Below, piece by piece: positions 16,807-26,038 of a stretch of 64,000 nucleotides of DNA (position 1 is its first letter; each line of letters opens with the position of its first letter). A program made the position numbers and the translations under genes. This DNA is from Dehalococcoidia bacterium. Its GTDB lineage: Bacteria > Chloroflexota > Dehalococcoidia > UBA2979. The DNA is taken from assembly GCA_009692685.1 (NCBI GenBank), contig SHYS01000003.1, positions 186,001 through 250,000 of the forward strand, read 5' to 3'. Below the pieces are notes generated by a model. That model did not search any database, had not been told where the DNA came from, and was given only the letters and a program-made list of their open reading frames with translations.

Positions 16807-17732
16807 CCGCGTACCTCCGGGGTCGTGTTCGGTCGTTCGAGGATGTCGCCCGCGCACAGGACCTCAGCAGCGGCCACCTTAGGTGCGTCTTCGAGTTGGA
16901 CGCGGCCGATGGTCAGCAGCCCGCCGATCATCGCAATCTGCGCGGCCCCGTCGCCGAGGACGGCCGTAACGGTGCCCGGTGGCTTCGCTGGCGACGCGTC
17001 GATGTAGCGCGCGTTGAAGAGTCGCACAGTCGCCTTGCGCAGGCGTCCGGCAGCGCCCGGCGTTGGGTCGCAGCCACGGATATGGTTGAAGACGGACCGC
17101 CCCGGGCGGCTCCAGTCGACGCCGCTGTGCTCGGGGCCGAGCGGCGGCTCGTATGAGGCGGCGGCGTGATCCTGCTCGATACGCGGCGCGCGGCCCTCCC
17201 GGACCAGCGCCACCGCCTCGGTCAGCATCGTGATGCCGAGGGGATAGAGGTGGTTGAAGTACAGCGTGGCTACTGAGTCGTGCTCGCCGATCGGTACGGA
17301 CTGCTGCGAAAGAATCGGGCCGGTGTCGATGCCCTCGTCGACCCAGAAGATCGTGACGCCCGTCGAAGGCTCGCCCGCGATGATCGGCCACGCGATCGCG
17401 GAGCGTCCGCGGTGCTTCGGCAGCAGCGATGGGTGGTACTGGATCGCGCCGCGGGGCGCGGCGGCGAGGACGTTCGCGCGCACGATGTCTGTCACGAACG
17501 CGAACACGAGAAGCTCGGCGCCCCAGGCGCGATACGCCTCGAAGAACTCCGGCTTGCGGAGGTGCGGTGTGGCGATGACCGGGATGCCCGCCTCGGCAGC
17601 CGCCACATCGAGGGGATCGGGTCGCGGGCCTGGTCGAGGCGATGAGATACCAACGACCTGTTCACCCGCGGCGCGGAGAGCGTCGAGCACATCCTTGCCG
17701 AAGGCGGCCTGACCAAAGAGTGCGATGCGCAT
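16803..17732 (-). CDS. Formyltetrahydrofolate hydrolase/formyltransferase-fold protein (ALDH1L1 N-domain-like)
   Basis: A protein of about 309 residues of the formyltransferase fold. It has the conserved YHPSLLPKHRGRSAIAW loop with the catalytic His and FWVDEGIDTGPILSQQSVPI with the catalytic Asp. The pattern resembles the hydrolase domain of 10-formyl-THF dehydrogenase (FWADDGLDTG; IRGNDKVPGAW against FNHIRGCDPTPGAAGRL here) more than Met-tRNA formyltransferase, and the Asn of the Fmt NVH motif is replaced (QYH). I therefore favour release or transfer of the formyl group from 10-formyl-THF over fmt, though automated annotation would likely say fmt. Coupled to ald downstream. Confidence 0.7.
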   Translation of the reverse strand: MRIALFGQAAFGKDVLDALRAAGEQVVGISSPRPGPRPDPLDVAAAEAGIPVIATPHLRKPEFFEAYRAWGAELLVFAFVTDIVRANVLAAAPRGAIQYHPSLLPKHRGRSAIAWPIIAGEPSTGVTIFWVDEGIDTGPILSQQSVPIGEHDSVATLYFNHLYPLGITMLTEAVALVREGRAPRIEQDHAAASYEPPLGPEHSGVDWSRPGRSVFNHIRGCDPTPGAAGRLRKATVRLFNARYIDASPAKPPGTVTAVLGDGAAQIAMIGGLLTIGRVQLEDAPKVAAAEVLCAGDILERPNTTPEVRG

Positions 17733-17853
17733 TGGCCGCCAGTCCGGTCGCCGTTTGGGGGATCGAGGAGAGGTGCCACGGGGGCGTAGAGCCAGTATAC
17801 CGAGCATGCCTCGTGAGGTCTGCGGCCGTCCCGGGACGGGCCAGAGGCGCGCG

Positions 17854-18492
17854 TTACAGCTCCGGGACCAACCCCTCGACAGCGCGCCACATGTACCAGG
17901 AGCCGACGGAGCGGTATGGCGCCCACGGCTCGCCAATGACGCGCGCCTCCTTCGGCGTGGGCGCGGCATCCAGGCCGTACGCCGCCTTCATCCCCAGGCG
18001 CACACCGAGGTCGCCTGTCGGCAGCACGTCAGGACGTCCCAGCTCGAACATCAGGAACATGTGCGCGCTCCACTCGCCAAGGCCGTGCACCGCGGTGATG
18101 GCCGCCATCACGTCGGCGTCTGGGGCGCGACGCAGGGCCTCGAAGTCGATGCGGTCATCGATGACGTGCGCGGCGAGGTCACGGAGGTAGGCGGCCTTCT
18201 GCCTCGATACGCCGGCGGCGCGGAAGGCCTCGTCGGAGGTGGCCAGCATCTCGGACGGCATGGGCGTGCGGTCCTCGGCGCCGTGCAGCGCGTACAGACG
18301 GCGCTGGATCGCCCTTGCCGCGGCCCCCGCGAGCTGCTGGAACAGGATCGTGCGCACGAGGTTCGACCACGGGTCGGCGCCGGGTCGAGGTCGGTACGGC
18401 CCCCACTCCTCGATGAGCGCGCCAACGACCTGGTCGGCCTCCTTGAGGTGGCGGTACGCCTTCGCGGCCGAGAATGGCAGGCGGGGCGCCAC
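17854..18492 (-). CDS. alkA: DNA-3-methyladenine glycosylase II-type HhH-GPD enzyme
   Basis: A 212-residue base-excision glycosylase that removes alkylated bases. It contains a helix-hairpin-helix (ITAVHGLGEWSAHMFLMFEL) followed by the catalytic Asp in VLPTGDLGVRLGM, and the N-terminal NLVRTILFQQLAGAAARAIQ helix of this family. It starts at GTG 18492. It lacks the C-terminal iron-sulfur cysteines of endonuclease III/MutY, which supports the AlkA/Mag assignment. Confidence 0.85.
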   Translation of the reverse strand: MAPRLPFSAAKAYRHLKEADQVVGALIEEWGPYRPRPGADPWSNLVRTILFQQLAGAAARAIQRRLYALHGAEDRTPMPSEMLATSDEAFRAAGVSRQKAAYLRDLAAHVIDDRIDFEALRRAPDADVMAAITAVHGLGEWSAHMFLMFELGRPDVLPTGDLGVRLGMKAAYGLDAAPTPKEARVIGEPWAPYRSVGSWYMWRAVEGLVPEL

Positions 18493-18569
18493 GCTACCTA
18501 CCCCCGCTGCGCGCTACCGCGTCGACGTCGGCCACCACGTGGAGGGCGCCCGGCCAATCGCCCTGCACC

Positions 18570-18612
18570 GCCTGCCGCTCACCCTGAGCCCGTCGAAGGG
18601 GGAGCGGCAGGC
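18570..18612. repeat. Palindromic repeat with TGAGCCCGTCGAA core inside the 3' end of a kinase gene
   Basis: GCCTGCCGCTC (18570-18580) and its exact reverse complement GAGCGGCAGGC (18602-18612) flank the core CCCTGAGCCCGTCGAAGGG. The core matches the repeat near 3785. The element supplies the last codons and the stop of the kinase-like gene (PSTGSG), so it appears to have landed at the end of that frame. Confidence 0.65.
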
Positions 18613-19151
18613 GCCACCGAATCGAGCCAGCGCGTGACCTCGGCAGGTGAGCGCAGGCGCACGAAATCGATGTGCGTCCAGCGCGGGTCGGCAGGCTCGA
18701 CCTTCGCCCGGGTTCGGTGGTTGAAGTGCGATTTCACTGCCCAGTGGAGGAGTGAGTCGTTCGACCAGAGCTTGAGGTGTTTACTGAACGTCTCTGTGTT
18801 CGTGCCCCAGAGCGGCTCGTTCGACCTCGACCGCCGCCACGAGCGGCGGGTCACCCGGACGAGCGGGCGAGCCAATCCCAGGTCGAGGCGAACGACGACC
18901 TGCGCCTGTGGCCACGTGATGTCCTGGGTGCGACTCTCGTAGTTCCCGGCCACGACCCAGCGCCGGCCTTCGGTGGCGGCACGGACCCTGTCACGGAAGG
19001 CCTCGCGCTCGGGCTCGGTCCAGTCTGGCAGCCAGAACAGGGCGTCGAGTTCGATGAAGGGCAGGTCGAGGCGGCGCGCCAGCTCCTCGGCGAGCGTGCT
19101 CTTCCCGGAGCCCGTGTTACCGACAACGATGATCCGCTCGAGGGAGGTCAT
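18579..19151 (-). CDS. Adenylate kinase-like P-loop protein (FlaR-type)
   Basis: A 190-residue small kinase fold protein. Walker A is IIVVGNTGSGKSTLAEELAR near residue 7, then LDLPFIELDALFWLPDWTEP and RWVVAGNYE typical of FlaR/topology-modulation-like NTPases. It starts at ATG 19151, overlapping the stop of the DUF402 gene (ATGA). The extreme C-terminus (PPSTGSG) is encoded by the palindromic repeat at 18570-18612, so the ancestral C-terminus has been replaced. Confidence 0.75.
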   Translation of the reverse strand: MTSLERIIVVGNTGSGKSTLAEELARRLDLPFIELDALFWLPDWTEPEREAFRDRVRAATEGRRWVVAGNYESRTQDITWPQAQVVVRLDLGLARPLVRVTRRSWRRSRSNEPLWGTNTETFSKHLKLWSNDSLLHWAVKSHFNHRTRAKVEPADPRWTHIDFVRLRSPAEVTRWLDSVAPAAPPSTGSG

Positions 19152-19864
19152 GCCGGCCTCCCGCGCACGAAGATTGGGTCGAGGCCGGTCAGCCGTCGCT
19201 TCGTGAACAACGTGGGATCGACATCCGGGTGCAGGTCCCAGTCCTCGTGTACCACGGGCGCGCCCCAGTGCTCCGGCGACCGCCAGTCGAGGAAGGAGCC
19301 ATCGAATGGCGGTCGCCGCGCCTCGACGGCCGCGATGACCTGCTCGCCGTGCGCGCGGATGCGACGGCTCTCCTCGGGAGTGAACACGCCGAGGTCCTCG
19401 AAGTGCTTCTCGAGGTGCTCGTCCTTCCACTCCCAGATCAGGTCGGGCCACACCACCAGATCGAGGGACAGGTCGGTGGTGTCAACGCCGACTGGCGTGC
19501 GCACGTACGGCGCCTCGAGGTTCACGTACCAGCCCAGGAACTCTCGCGTCGCATCGGGACGCCAGTGCAGCCAGATCGAGGCGTGCTCGTCGGGGCGCAT
19601 CAGCCGGAGCACCTCGCCCCGGCGGAACTCGAGAGTTGGATGCTCGCCGTGGATCTGGTCTGGCACAGGACGAGCGCGATCCGCGAGGTCGACGAGCCGC
19701 ATGTGCGTGCTGGCTGGCATCCAGAGGGCGAGACAGTCCTACGAGTCCTCCACCACGACGTACGGCCAGCCAAGCGGCCGGCCTGGCTTGCCCGCCTCGC
19801 GCGTGTGCGAGTGGCCCACGTAACGCAGGGTGATGCGCTCACCCAGCTGCCATCGCTCGGCAAT
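19148..19864 (-). pseudogene. DUF402 protein interrupted by in-frame TAG at 19741-19739
   Basis: The C-terminal part, from ATG 19720, has the DUF402 barrel (LTGLDPIFVRGRPA, DLVVWPDLIWEWKDEHLEKH). Directly upstream in the same frame the missing N-terminal strands are readable: ERWQLGERITLRYVGHSHTR and PLGWPYVVVEDS, then TAG, then DCLALWMPAST. The initiation codon of that longer frame also seems damaged; ATT at 19864 stands where ATG would be expected. DUF402 proteins include nucleoside di/triphosphatases and RNA 5'-end binding proteins. The remaining 190-residue frame lacks the first strands of the barrel. Confidence 0.65.
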
Positions 19865-19939
19865 CGCTCACCCTTCGAAGCAAGCACTGAGGCCGCCACC
19901 GGGCGGCCTCAAATCATCGCACGCTTCGTGAGGACGCTG

Positions 19940-20686
19940 CTACATGTACTGGCCGCCGTTGAGGCTGAGGACGGAGCCGGTGAAGAACCCGCCTTCGGTG
20001 ACAAGGAAGCGGACTGCGGCGGCAACCTCCCCGGCGGTACCGAAGCGGCCGAGGGGAATGTTGCCGATGAGGGTGGTCTTAATCTCGTCGGACAGCGCGG
20101 CCACCATGTCGGTCTCGATGAAGCCCGGGCAGACGGCGTTGACCGTGATCCCGAAGCGGGCGAACTCCTTCGCAGCGGTCTTGGTGAAGGCGACCATGCC
20201 CGCCTTCGCGGCCGAGTAGTTCGCCTGGCCGAGATTGCCCATCTGGCCGATCACGCTCGACATGTTCACGATGCGGCCGTAGTTGCGCTCGCGCATTCCG
20301 CCGAGCACCGCCTGAGTCGTGTAGAAGATCGAGGAGAGGTCGGTCTGGATGACCTCGCTCCACTCGGCGTCGGACATGCGCTGGATCATGCGGTCGCGGT
20401 TGATGCCGGCGTTGTTGATGAGGATATCGACCTTGCCGAGCTGCTCCTCGGCGGCCTTGATCATGGCGCGCGCTTCCTCGGAGATGCCGACGTCTGCCTT
20501 GAGGACGAGCGCCTTCCCGCCGGCCGCCTCGATGGCGGCCTTGCAGGAGTTCGCTGCCTCCTCGTTGGAGGTGTAGTTCACCACCACCGTGGCGCCGTGC
20601 TTCGCCATCTCGATGGCGCAGGCTCGGCCAATGCCGCGGCTCGCGCCCGTAATCACCGCCACCTGCCCGTCGAGTGCCCCCGCCAT
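19940..20686 (-). CDS. fabG: 3-oxoacyl-ACP/acetoacetyl-CoA reductase (FabG/PhaB type)
   Basis: A 248-residue classical short-chain dehydrogenase reducing 3-ketoacyl thioesters with NAD(P)H. It shows the TGASRGIGRACAIEMA cofactor loop, NNAG (ILINNAGINRDRMIQRM), the catalytic Ser in VNMSSVIGQMGNLGQ, and YSAAKAG with Tyr and Lys. The INRDRMI and GNLGQANYSAAKAG features are shared by FabG and PhaB, so either fatty-acid or polyhydroxyalkanoate/beta-oxidation roles are possible. ATG at 20686 is preceded by GAGGGGAG; upstream in-frame codons are not family-like. Confidence 0.88.
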   Translation of the reverse strand: MAGALDGQVAVITGASRGIGRACAIEMAKHGATVVVNYTSNEEAANSCKAAIEAAGGKALVLKADVGISEEARAMIKAAEEQLGKVDILINNAGINRDRMIQRMSDAEWSEVIQTDLSSIFYTTQAVLGGMRERNYGRIVNMSSVIGQMGNLGQANYSAAKAGMVAFTKTAAKEFARFGITVNAVCPGFIETDMVAALSDEIKTTLIGNIPLGRFGTAGEVAAAVRFLVTEGGFFTGSVLSLNGGQYM

Positions 20687-20858
20687 TACACGCTCCCCTC
20701 GCTGCTTCGAATGCGCGTCGTTCGTTTCGAGTTCGTTCGGCGCCACGCACTGTGCCGCACTCAGGCGGTCGTTGTCGAGGGGCACGGCGTGGCGTATTGG
20801 CGAGTTGAAAATAAGTGAGCGCACGCATATATTGCCGTGGACGTAGAAGAAGGTCTGG

Positions 20859-21754
20859 ATGACTCACCACCCGCCCGAGTCCGGGCACGCTCACAGCGCT
20901 GTAGTGCCCTCCAACCGCCTGCACGCCACGCTGGTCGTTCTGGTGGTGGGAGCGCTCCCGTCGCTGGCGCTGTTCCTGCACCGCGTTTCCTGGTGGCCGG
21001 CGCCGTTCGCGCTTGGACTCGCACACGCGGCGCTGGACACGGGTGCGGTGCTGGTGGTCGCACACGTCACTACGCAATGTCGTCGCGACGCGCGCTCCGA
21101 GGAGATGCCGCAGGCCGACGGTGGCACGCTCATTCGGCGCGGAGCGTCCTACGACTGGCTGGTTCGCTTCATTCTTCTTGGGAGCGAGCGCCGGTTCCGC
21201 GACGAGATTCTCGACTTCGGCACAGTCAAGCCGGGTGAGGCTGTCCTCGATGTCGGCTCCGGGACGGACACCCTTCTCATCGCCGCCGCCGCACGGGTAG
21301 GCCCAACGAGCTGCTCCGGGGGATCGAGCCCTCTCCGGAGATGCAAGCGCGCGCGAGTGAGAAAGCGCGGCGCCTCGATCGTGGATTCGGCATCGACTTC
21401 ATGGAAGGATCCGCCGCGGCGTTGCCGTTCGACGATGCGTCGTTTGACGCCGTGTTCTGCACCATCGTCTTGCACTACCTCCCCTCGGACGTACAGACCG
21501 CAGCGGTGGCGGAGATGCGGCGTGTGCTGCGCCCGGGCGGGCGCGCGATCGTTGCTGACCTCGACACGAAGTCGCGCGGGGCGGCCATGTCGCTCGTCGG
21601 GCTGCTCCATGGTCTCGGTACGTCGGTTGAGTCGAGTCCGCTGGACGAGGCCGTGACCCGGCTACAGGACGCCGACTTCAAGGTCGTCACGACCCATCAA
21701 ACCAGGTCGCGAGCCATTGGCTGCGCCGTGGCACGTCTCGCTGTCGCCGGGTAG
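20859..21754 (+). pseudogene. Methyltransferase with N-terminal membrane segments, frameshifted near 21300
   Basis: From ATG 20859 the frame encodes two hydrophobic segments (LVVLVVGALPSLALFL, PFALGLAHAALDTGAVLVVA) and a SAM-binding motif (GEAVLDVGSGTDTLLIAAAA). Just after it, around 21295-21310, the protein jumps frame. The rest of the class I methyltransferase reads in a second frame: LRGIEPSPEMQARASEKARR, AAALPFDDASFDAVFCTIVL and MRRVLRPGGRAIVADLDTKS, ending at 21754. The structure resembles ArsM/UbiE-like enzymes. A TetR gene follows 9 bases later. Confidence 0.7.
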
Positions 21755-21763
21755 GCCGCGACC

Positions 21764-22342
21764 GTGGGCCGTCGCAAGCTGTTTGCCGACGCGGACCTGC
21801 TGGGCATCGGCAGGCAGGTGTTCATCGAGCACGGCGCTGCTGCCTCGACGCGGGAAATCGCGCGGCGGGCGGGCGTGTCGGAGGCGGTGATTTATCAGCG
21901 TTTTGGGACGAAGGATCACTTTCTGCTCACCGCGATGGCCCCGCCGGACTTCGATGTCGAGGCGCTGTTCAGCCAGCGGTCCGGCGTTGCGCGCACGGAC
22001 GTCGAGGGCATCGCGCTCGGGATACTCGGCTACTTCCGGGAGCTCGTTCCAGTGCTTGTGCCGCTGCTCGCCGACCCGGCGTTCGACTTCGAGGAGTTCG
22101 CGCGGTTGCATCAGGCGGCCCCGATGAACCAGCTGCGCATCCGGCTCGTCGCTCACCTCGGTGAGCTGCGGGCGCGCGGCGAGATCGAGGCGCGGGACGT
22201 GCCCGCGGCCGGCCTCTTGCTCTTTGGCGCGCTGTTCAGCCTCGCGGTCTTCGAGCGGCTTAGCGCACGCTACGGCAACTTCGCCGACGGTCTCGTCCGT
22301 TCGATGGTCGGCGCACTCTGGACGGGGTTGCGCGCCTCGTAG
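21764..22342 (+). CDS. TetR-family transcriptional regulator
   Basis: A 192-residue regulator with the N-terminal TetR helix-turn-helix (STREIARRAGVSEAVIYQRF) and a variable ligand-binding C-terminal domain. It starts at GTG 21764, nine bases after the broken methyltransferase, and is convergent with the methylmalonyl-CoA mutase gene. The likely target is its own operon. Confidence 0.85.
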   Translation: MGRRKLFADADLLGIGRQVFIEHGAAASTREIARRAGVSEAVIYQRFGTKDHFLLTAMAPPDFDVEALFSQRSGVARTDVEGIALGILGYFRELVPVLVPLLADPAFDFEEFARLHQAAPMNQLRIRLVAHLGELRARGEIEARDVPAAGLLLFGALFSLAVFERLSARYGNFADGLVRSMVGALWTGLRAS

Positions 22343-22345
22343 TCC

Positions 22346-24022
22346 TTACACCCGGGTAGGCGGCGTGTACTCGCCCCACTCCTCGCGGAGGACACCGCAC
22401 ATCTCGCCGAGGGTGGCGTAGGCCTTGACCGCCTCAAGGATGGCCGGCATCAGGTTCTCCTCGCCGCGGGCCGCCTCGCGGAGGCGCACCAGCGAGGCCT
22501 GCGCGGCAGCGGTGTCGCGGGTGGCGCGGAGTTTCTTGAGCGATTCGAGTTGCGCGCCCACAACCTCGAGGTTGGGGCGGAAGAGTGGGGTGGCGTTCTC
22601 GTTGGCGTCGATGTAGTCGTTGACGCCGACGATGATGCGCTCGCCCTTCTCGACCTCGCGCTGCCAGGTGACCGAGGCTTCCTGGATCTCCGCCTGCACG
22701 TAGCCTGTCTCGACGGCGGCGACGGCCCCGCCGATGTCCTCGACGCGCGCCATGATGGCGTTCGCCGCCTCCTCGAGCTGCGTGGTGAGGGTCTCGATGT
22801 AGTACGACCCTGCCAGCGGGTCGATGGTGTCGGCCGCGCCGGTCTCGTGGGCGATAATCTGCTGCGTGCGCAACGCGATCTCCTGCGCCTGCTCGGTCGG
22901 CAGCGCGAGGGCTTCGTCGTAGCAGGAAAGCGCCAGTGACTGGACGCCGCCGACCACCGCGGCGAGCGCCTGGATGGCGGACCTTGCGATGTTGTTCAGC
23001 GGCTGCTGCGCCGTCAGCGTGGAGCCGCCGGTTTGCGTGTGCGTGCGGAGCATGAGGGAGTTGGGATTCTTGGCACCGTAGCGCTCGCGAAGCAGGCGGG
23101 CCCACATCCGCCGCAGCGTGCGGTACTTCGCGATCTCCTCGAAGAAGTGGTTGTGGGTGTTGAAGATCCAAGAGACGCGAGGCGCCACGTCATCGATGTC
23201 CGCGCCGCGCTTGATGCACTCGTCGAGGTAGGCGATGGCGTTACTGAAGGCGAAGGCGATCTCCTGGGCGGCAGTGCTGCCCGCCTCACGGATGTGGTAG
23301 CCGGACACGGAGATCGAGTTGAACTTCGGCGTCTCGCGCGCGCAGTAGGTGATCAGGTCGGCAGCCAGCCGGACGGAGGGGGCGGGCGGGAAGATGTACG
23401 TGCCTCGGGCGACGTACTCCTTGAGCACATCGTTCTGCGCCGTCCCCATCACCACCGCGGGCGAGTGGCCCTGCTTCCCGGCCGCCGCCACGTACATCGC
23501 GACAAGGATCGCGGCGGGCGCGTTGATCGTCATCGAGGTCGAGATCGTGTCGAGCGGGATGTTCTTGAACAGCCGCTCCATGTCATCGAGGCTGTCGATG
23601 GCGACGCCCACCTGGCCCACCTCGCCGAGGGCCATCGGATCGTCGGAGTCGTAGCCCGTCTGCGTGGGCAGGTCGAACGCGGCCGAGAGCCCCGTTTGGC
23701 CGGTTTCGAGGAGGACGTGGAAGCGCTCGTTGGTCTCCTCGGCGGTGCCGAACCCGGCGTACTGGCGCATGGTCCAGAGGCGGCCGCGGTACATCGTTGG
23801 TTGGACGCCCCGGGTGAACGGGTATTGGCCGGGAAAGCCCACGTCATCGAGGTAGTTGAACTTCAGGGCATCAAGGTCGGCGGGCGTGTAGATCCGCTTC
23901 TCCTCTGCGGATGAGGAGCGGAACTCCGGCCGGCGCTCCGGGAATCGAGAGAGCACGCGGCCCAGGACGTCGGACTCCCACTGCTCCTGAGCGGCGCGAA
24001 TACCCTCGGTCTGCTGCGTCAT
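22346..24022 (-). CDS. Methylmalonyl-CoA mutase, large catalytic (substrate-binding) subunit
   Basis: A protein of about 558 residues covering the TIM-barrel domain that converts methylmalonyl-CoA and succinyl-CoA using adenosylcobalamin. Signatures are QYPFTRGVQPTMYRGRLWTM, AFDLPTQTGYDSDDP, SISVSGYHIREAGSTAAQEI and RTHTQTGGSTLTAQQP. The B12-binding domain (DxHxxG) is absent, as in two-subunit enzymes where it is a separate small protein; that gene is not in the window. ATG 24022 has GGAG 8 bases upstream; an ATG four codons earlier is possible. It fits propionate or odd-chain fatty-acid catabolism feeding the TCA cycle. Confidence 0.93.
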   Translation of the reverse strand: MTQQTEGIRAAQEQWESDVLGRVLSRFPERRPEFRSSSAEEKRIYTPADLDALKFNYLDDVGFPGQYPFTRGVQPTMYRGRLWTMRQYAGFGTAEETNERFHVLLETGQTGLSAAFDLPTQTGYDSDDPMALGEVGQVGVAIDSLDDMERLFKNIPLDTISTSMTINAPAAILVAMYVAAAGKQGHSPAVVMGTAQNDVLKEYVARGTYIFPPAPSVRLAADLITYCARETPKFNSISVSGYHIREAGSTAAQEIAFAFSNAIAYLDECIKRGADIDDVAPRVSWIFNTHNHFFEEIAKYRTLRRMWARLLRERYGAKNPNSLMLRTHTQTGGSTLTAQQPLNNIARSAIQALAAVVGGVQSLALSCYDEALALPTEQAQEIALRTQQIIAHETGAADTIDPLAGSYYIETLTTQLEEAANAIMARVEDIGGAVAAVETGYVQAEIQEASVTWQREVEKGERIIVGVNDYIDANENATPLFRPNLEVVGAQLESLKKLRATRDTAAAQASLVRLREAARGEENLMPAILEAVKAYATLGEMCGVLREEWGEYTPPTRV

Positions 24023-24244
24023 GTGAGGCTCCATCGAGTCAGAAACGGGATTGGTCAGCCCGGGCGCGCCGAGTCTCGATACCTCTCGATATCTCGATGC
24101 CGCGATGTTACGTGATGCATCGACGGTAGTCGCGCCGCTCAGGGCTGCGGGTGGCCTCTCGCCGGATTGCGGGGCACGACGGCCACGGATACGATTCAAC
24201 CGCTCACGCGACCGTTCGACCGCGAACCTGACTTTGGGGCGACG

Positions 24245-24970
24245 ATGACCATGCACACGGACCCGACGGGCGCGAGTCACTCGCACGGGACGCGGTCGTT
24301 CCCGTTGCTCTACCAGGACATGAACCCGGCAATGTCGGCGATGGCCCTCGAGGAAGAGGTACAGAAGAACGTTCTGCTGACCTCCGTGGACGGGCTGCTG
24401 AACTGGGCGCGTTCGTCATCGCTCTGGCCAGCGATGTTCGGCCTCGCCTGTTGCGCCATCGAGATGATCGCGACCGCCACCTCGAGGTACGACATCGCCA
24501 GATTTGGCTCCGAGGTGTTCCGCGCTTCGCCTCGCCAGGCGGACCTGATGATCGTGGCGGGCACGGTGACCTGGAAGATGGCGCCCGCGGTGCGCCGTGT
24601 GTACCTCCAGATGGCCGAGCCGCGCTGGGTCATCTCGATGGGTGGCTGTGCGATCATGGGCGGCCCGTTCGCCTTTGGCTATTCGGTGCTGCCGGGCGTG
24701 AATCTGATTACACCAGTTGATGTGTACGTCCCCGGTTGCCCGCCGCGTCCGGAATCGCTGTTGCAGGGGCTGATGCTCCTCCAGGACAAGATTCGCCATC
24801 AGGGGGTCACGGGAGATCGAGGGCGCCCCGAGCCGGACGGCGATTTCTCGCGTTACCTTCCGGAAGGCGACCCGATTCGCCTCGAGCTGGAATCGCTGTT
24901 CCCGCCGTACACGGGCCTCGATGACCCGAACCGCCTCGTGGGGGGCCACTCTCTGGCGCACCGCACCTAG
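24245..24970 (+). CDS. nuoB: NADH-quinone oxidoreductase subunit B
   Basis: Complex I subunit holding the terminal 4Fe-4S cluster N2, which hands electrons to quinone. The four ligands appear as [22 protein letters not shown] and [14 protein letters not shown]. About 241 residues, with a variable N-terminus ([16 protein letters not shown]) and a C-terminal extension past the core. No other nuo gene is adjacent, so the subunit is displaced from the usual nuoABCD cluster, or several partial clusters exist. It is divergent from the mutase gene. Confidence 0.93.
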   Translation: MTMHTDPTGASHSHGTRSFPLLYQDMNPAMSAMALEEEVQKNVLLTSVDGLLNWARSSSLWPAMFGLACCAIEMIATATSRYDIARFGSEVFRASPRQADLMIVAGTVTWKMAPAVRRVYLQMAEPRWVISMGGCAIMGGPFAFGYSVLPGVNLITPVDVYVPGCPPRPESLLQGLMLLQDKIRHQGVTGDRGRPEPDGDFSRYLPEGDPIRLELESLFPPYTGLDDPNRLVGGHSLAHRT

Positions 24971-25032
24971 ATTCTGGGGGCGCCGACTCGAGAACAACGT
25001 TCGGATCGAGCCAGAACAAGACATAAGGCAGA

Positions 25033-25938
25033 GTGCGAACGGCGTGGGCGGGTGGTCTCGAGATCCCCCAGCCCGAAGAGGCTGAATACCACACGCTCAA
25101 TGAGCTGGCCGACCGGGTCGCGACCCTGCGCCCGGTTTCGGGCGTCGCGGTGCGCGTACTCGCGCTGACCGATGAACCGGCCGTCTCAGCGCACGAACTC
25201 GCCGATGTGATGTCGGCGGACCAGGCGCTTTCGGCCAAGATGCTGCGCATGGCGAACTCCGCGTACTACGGCCACGCTCGCCGCATCAGCAGCGTGCGCG
25301 ACGCCGTCGTGCTCCTCGGGTCGAGGACCGTCCGCTCCGCGGTCCTGGTGTCGACGGTGATGAACCGTTCGGCCCAGGAGGGCCTGATCGGCCGCTACGA
25401 CTTCTGGCGCTACTGTGTCGCGGTGGGCATCAGCGCGAGCTCGGCCGCGCAACGCCGGCAGCTCGACAAGCACATGGCCTGTACCGCCGGTGTGCTGCAC
25501 GCGATCAGCGTGCTCGCTCTCGACCGGCAGACGCCCGAACTCCTCTGGGACGCTGTCTCGCTGGCGAGGGAGGGCGGCATCGCCCTGCGTGACGCCGAGC
25601 TCGCGCTCTTCGGCTACACCGACGCCGACCTCGGTCGTGAGCTGGCCCTGAGGTGGAACTTCCCGCAGGAGCTCGTCGACTCGATCGGCGCGTGGCCGGC
25701 ACCGCCAGAGAGCCAGCCGGGCACCATCGCCGAGGTGCTCCACTACGCCCGTGAGTTGGCGAATGCCTGTGGCCTAGCGGCCGGCATCGAGACGGCGAAG
25801 CCACCTGACGACGACGAGATCGTGCTCCCCGAGATCTGGCAGACGTCACCATGGGCGAGCGCATTGACGTCGCTGGGCGGCCCTGAGGGCATCATCGAGA
25901 AGGCCGATTCCTTCGTCGAGGCGACGCTGCTGGTCTAG
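25033..25938 (+). CDS. HDOD domain protein
   Basis: A 301-residue protein with a catalytically degenerate HD-related domain: VMSADQALSAKMLRMANSAY, SVRDAVVLLGSRTVRSAVLV and DFWRYCVAVGISASSAAQRR. HDOD proteins act as signalling scaffolds, often in c-di-GMP or chemotaxis networks, and do not cleave nucleotides. GTG start at 25033. No GGDEF, EAL or receiver partner is adjacent. Confidence 0.8.
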   Translation: MRTAWAGGLEIPQPEEAEYHTLNELADRVATLRPVSGVAVRVLALTDEPAVSAHELADVMSADQALSAKMLRMANSAYYGHARRISSVRDAVVLLGSRTVRSAVLVSTVMNRSAQEGLIGRYDFWRYCVAVGISASSAAQRRQLDKHMACTAGVLHAISVLALDRQTPELLWDAVSLAREGGIALRDAELALFGYTDADLGRELALRWNFPQELVDSIGAWPAPPESQPGTIAEVLHYARELANACGLAAGIETAKPPDDDEIVLPEIWQTSPWASALTSLGGPEGIIEKADSFVEATLLV

Positions 25939-26038
25939 CGGCTGCCGACCCGGAGCCGCCAGCGCCCACCGAGGACGGATCGTTCGCTATCCTTGCGCCG
26001 GGACACCGCCCCCGAACGCCCGCGCGCAGGAGCCTCGC

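Noticed and set aside
19229..20818. Plus-strand frame of 529 codons across the DUF402 and fabG region
   Set aside because: It spans two well-supported minus-strand genes in antisense and shows no recognisable motif.
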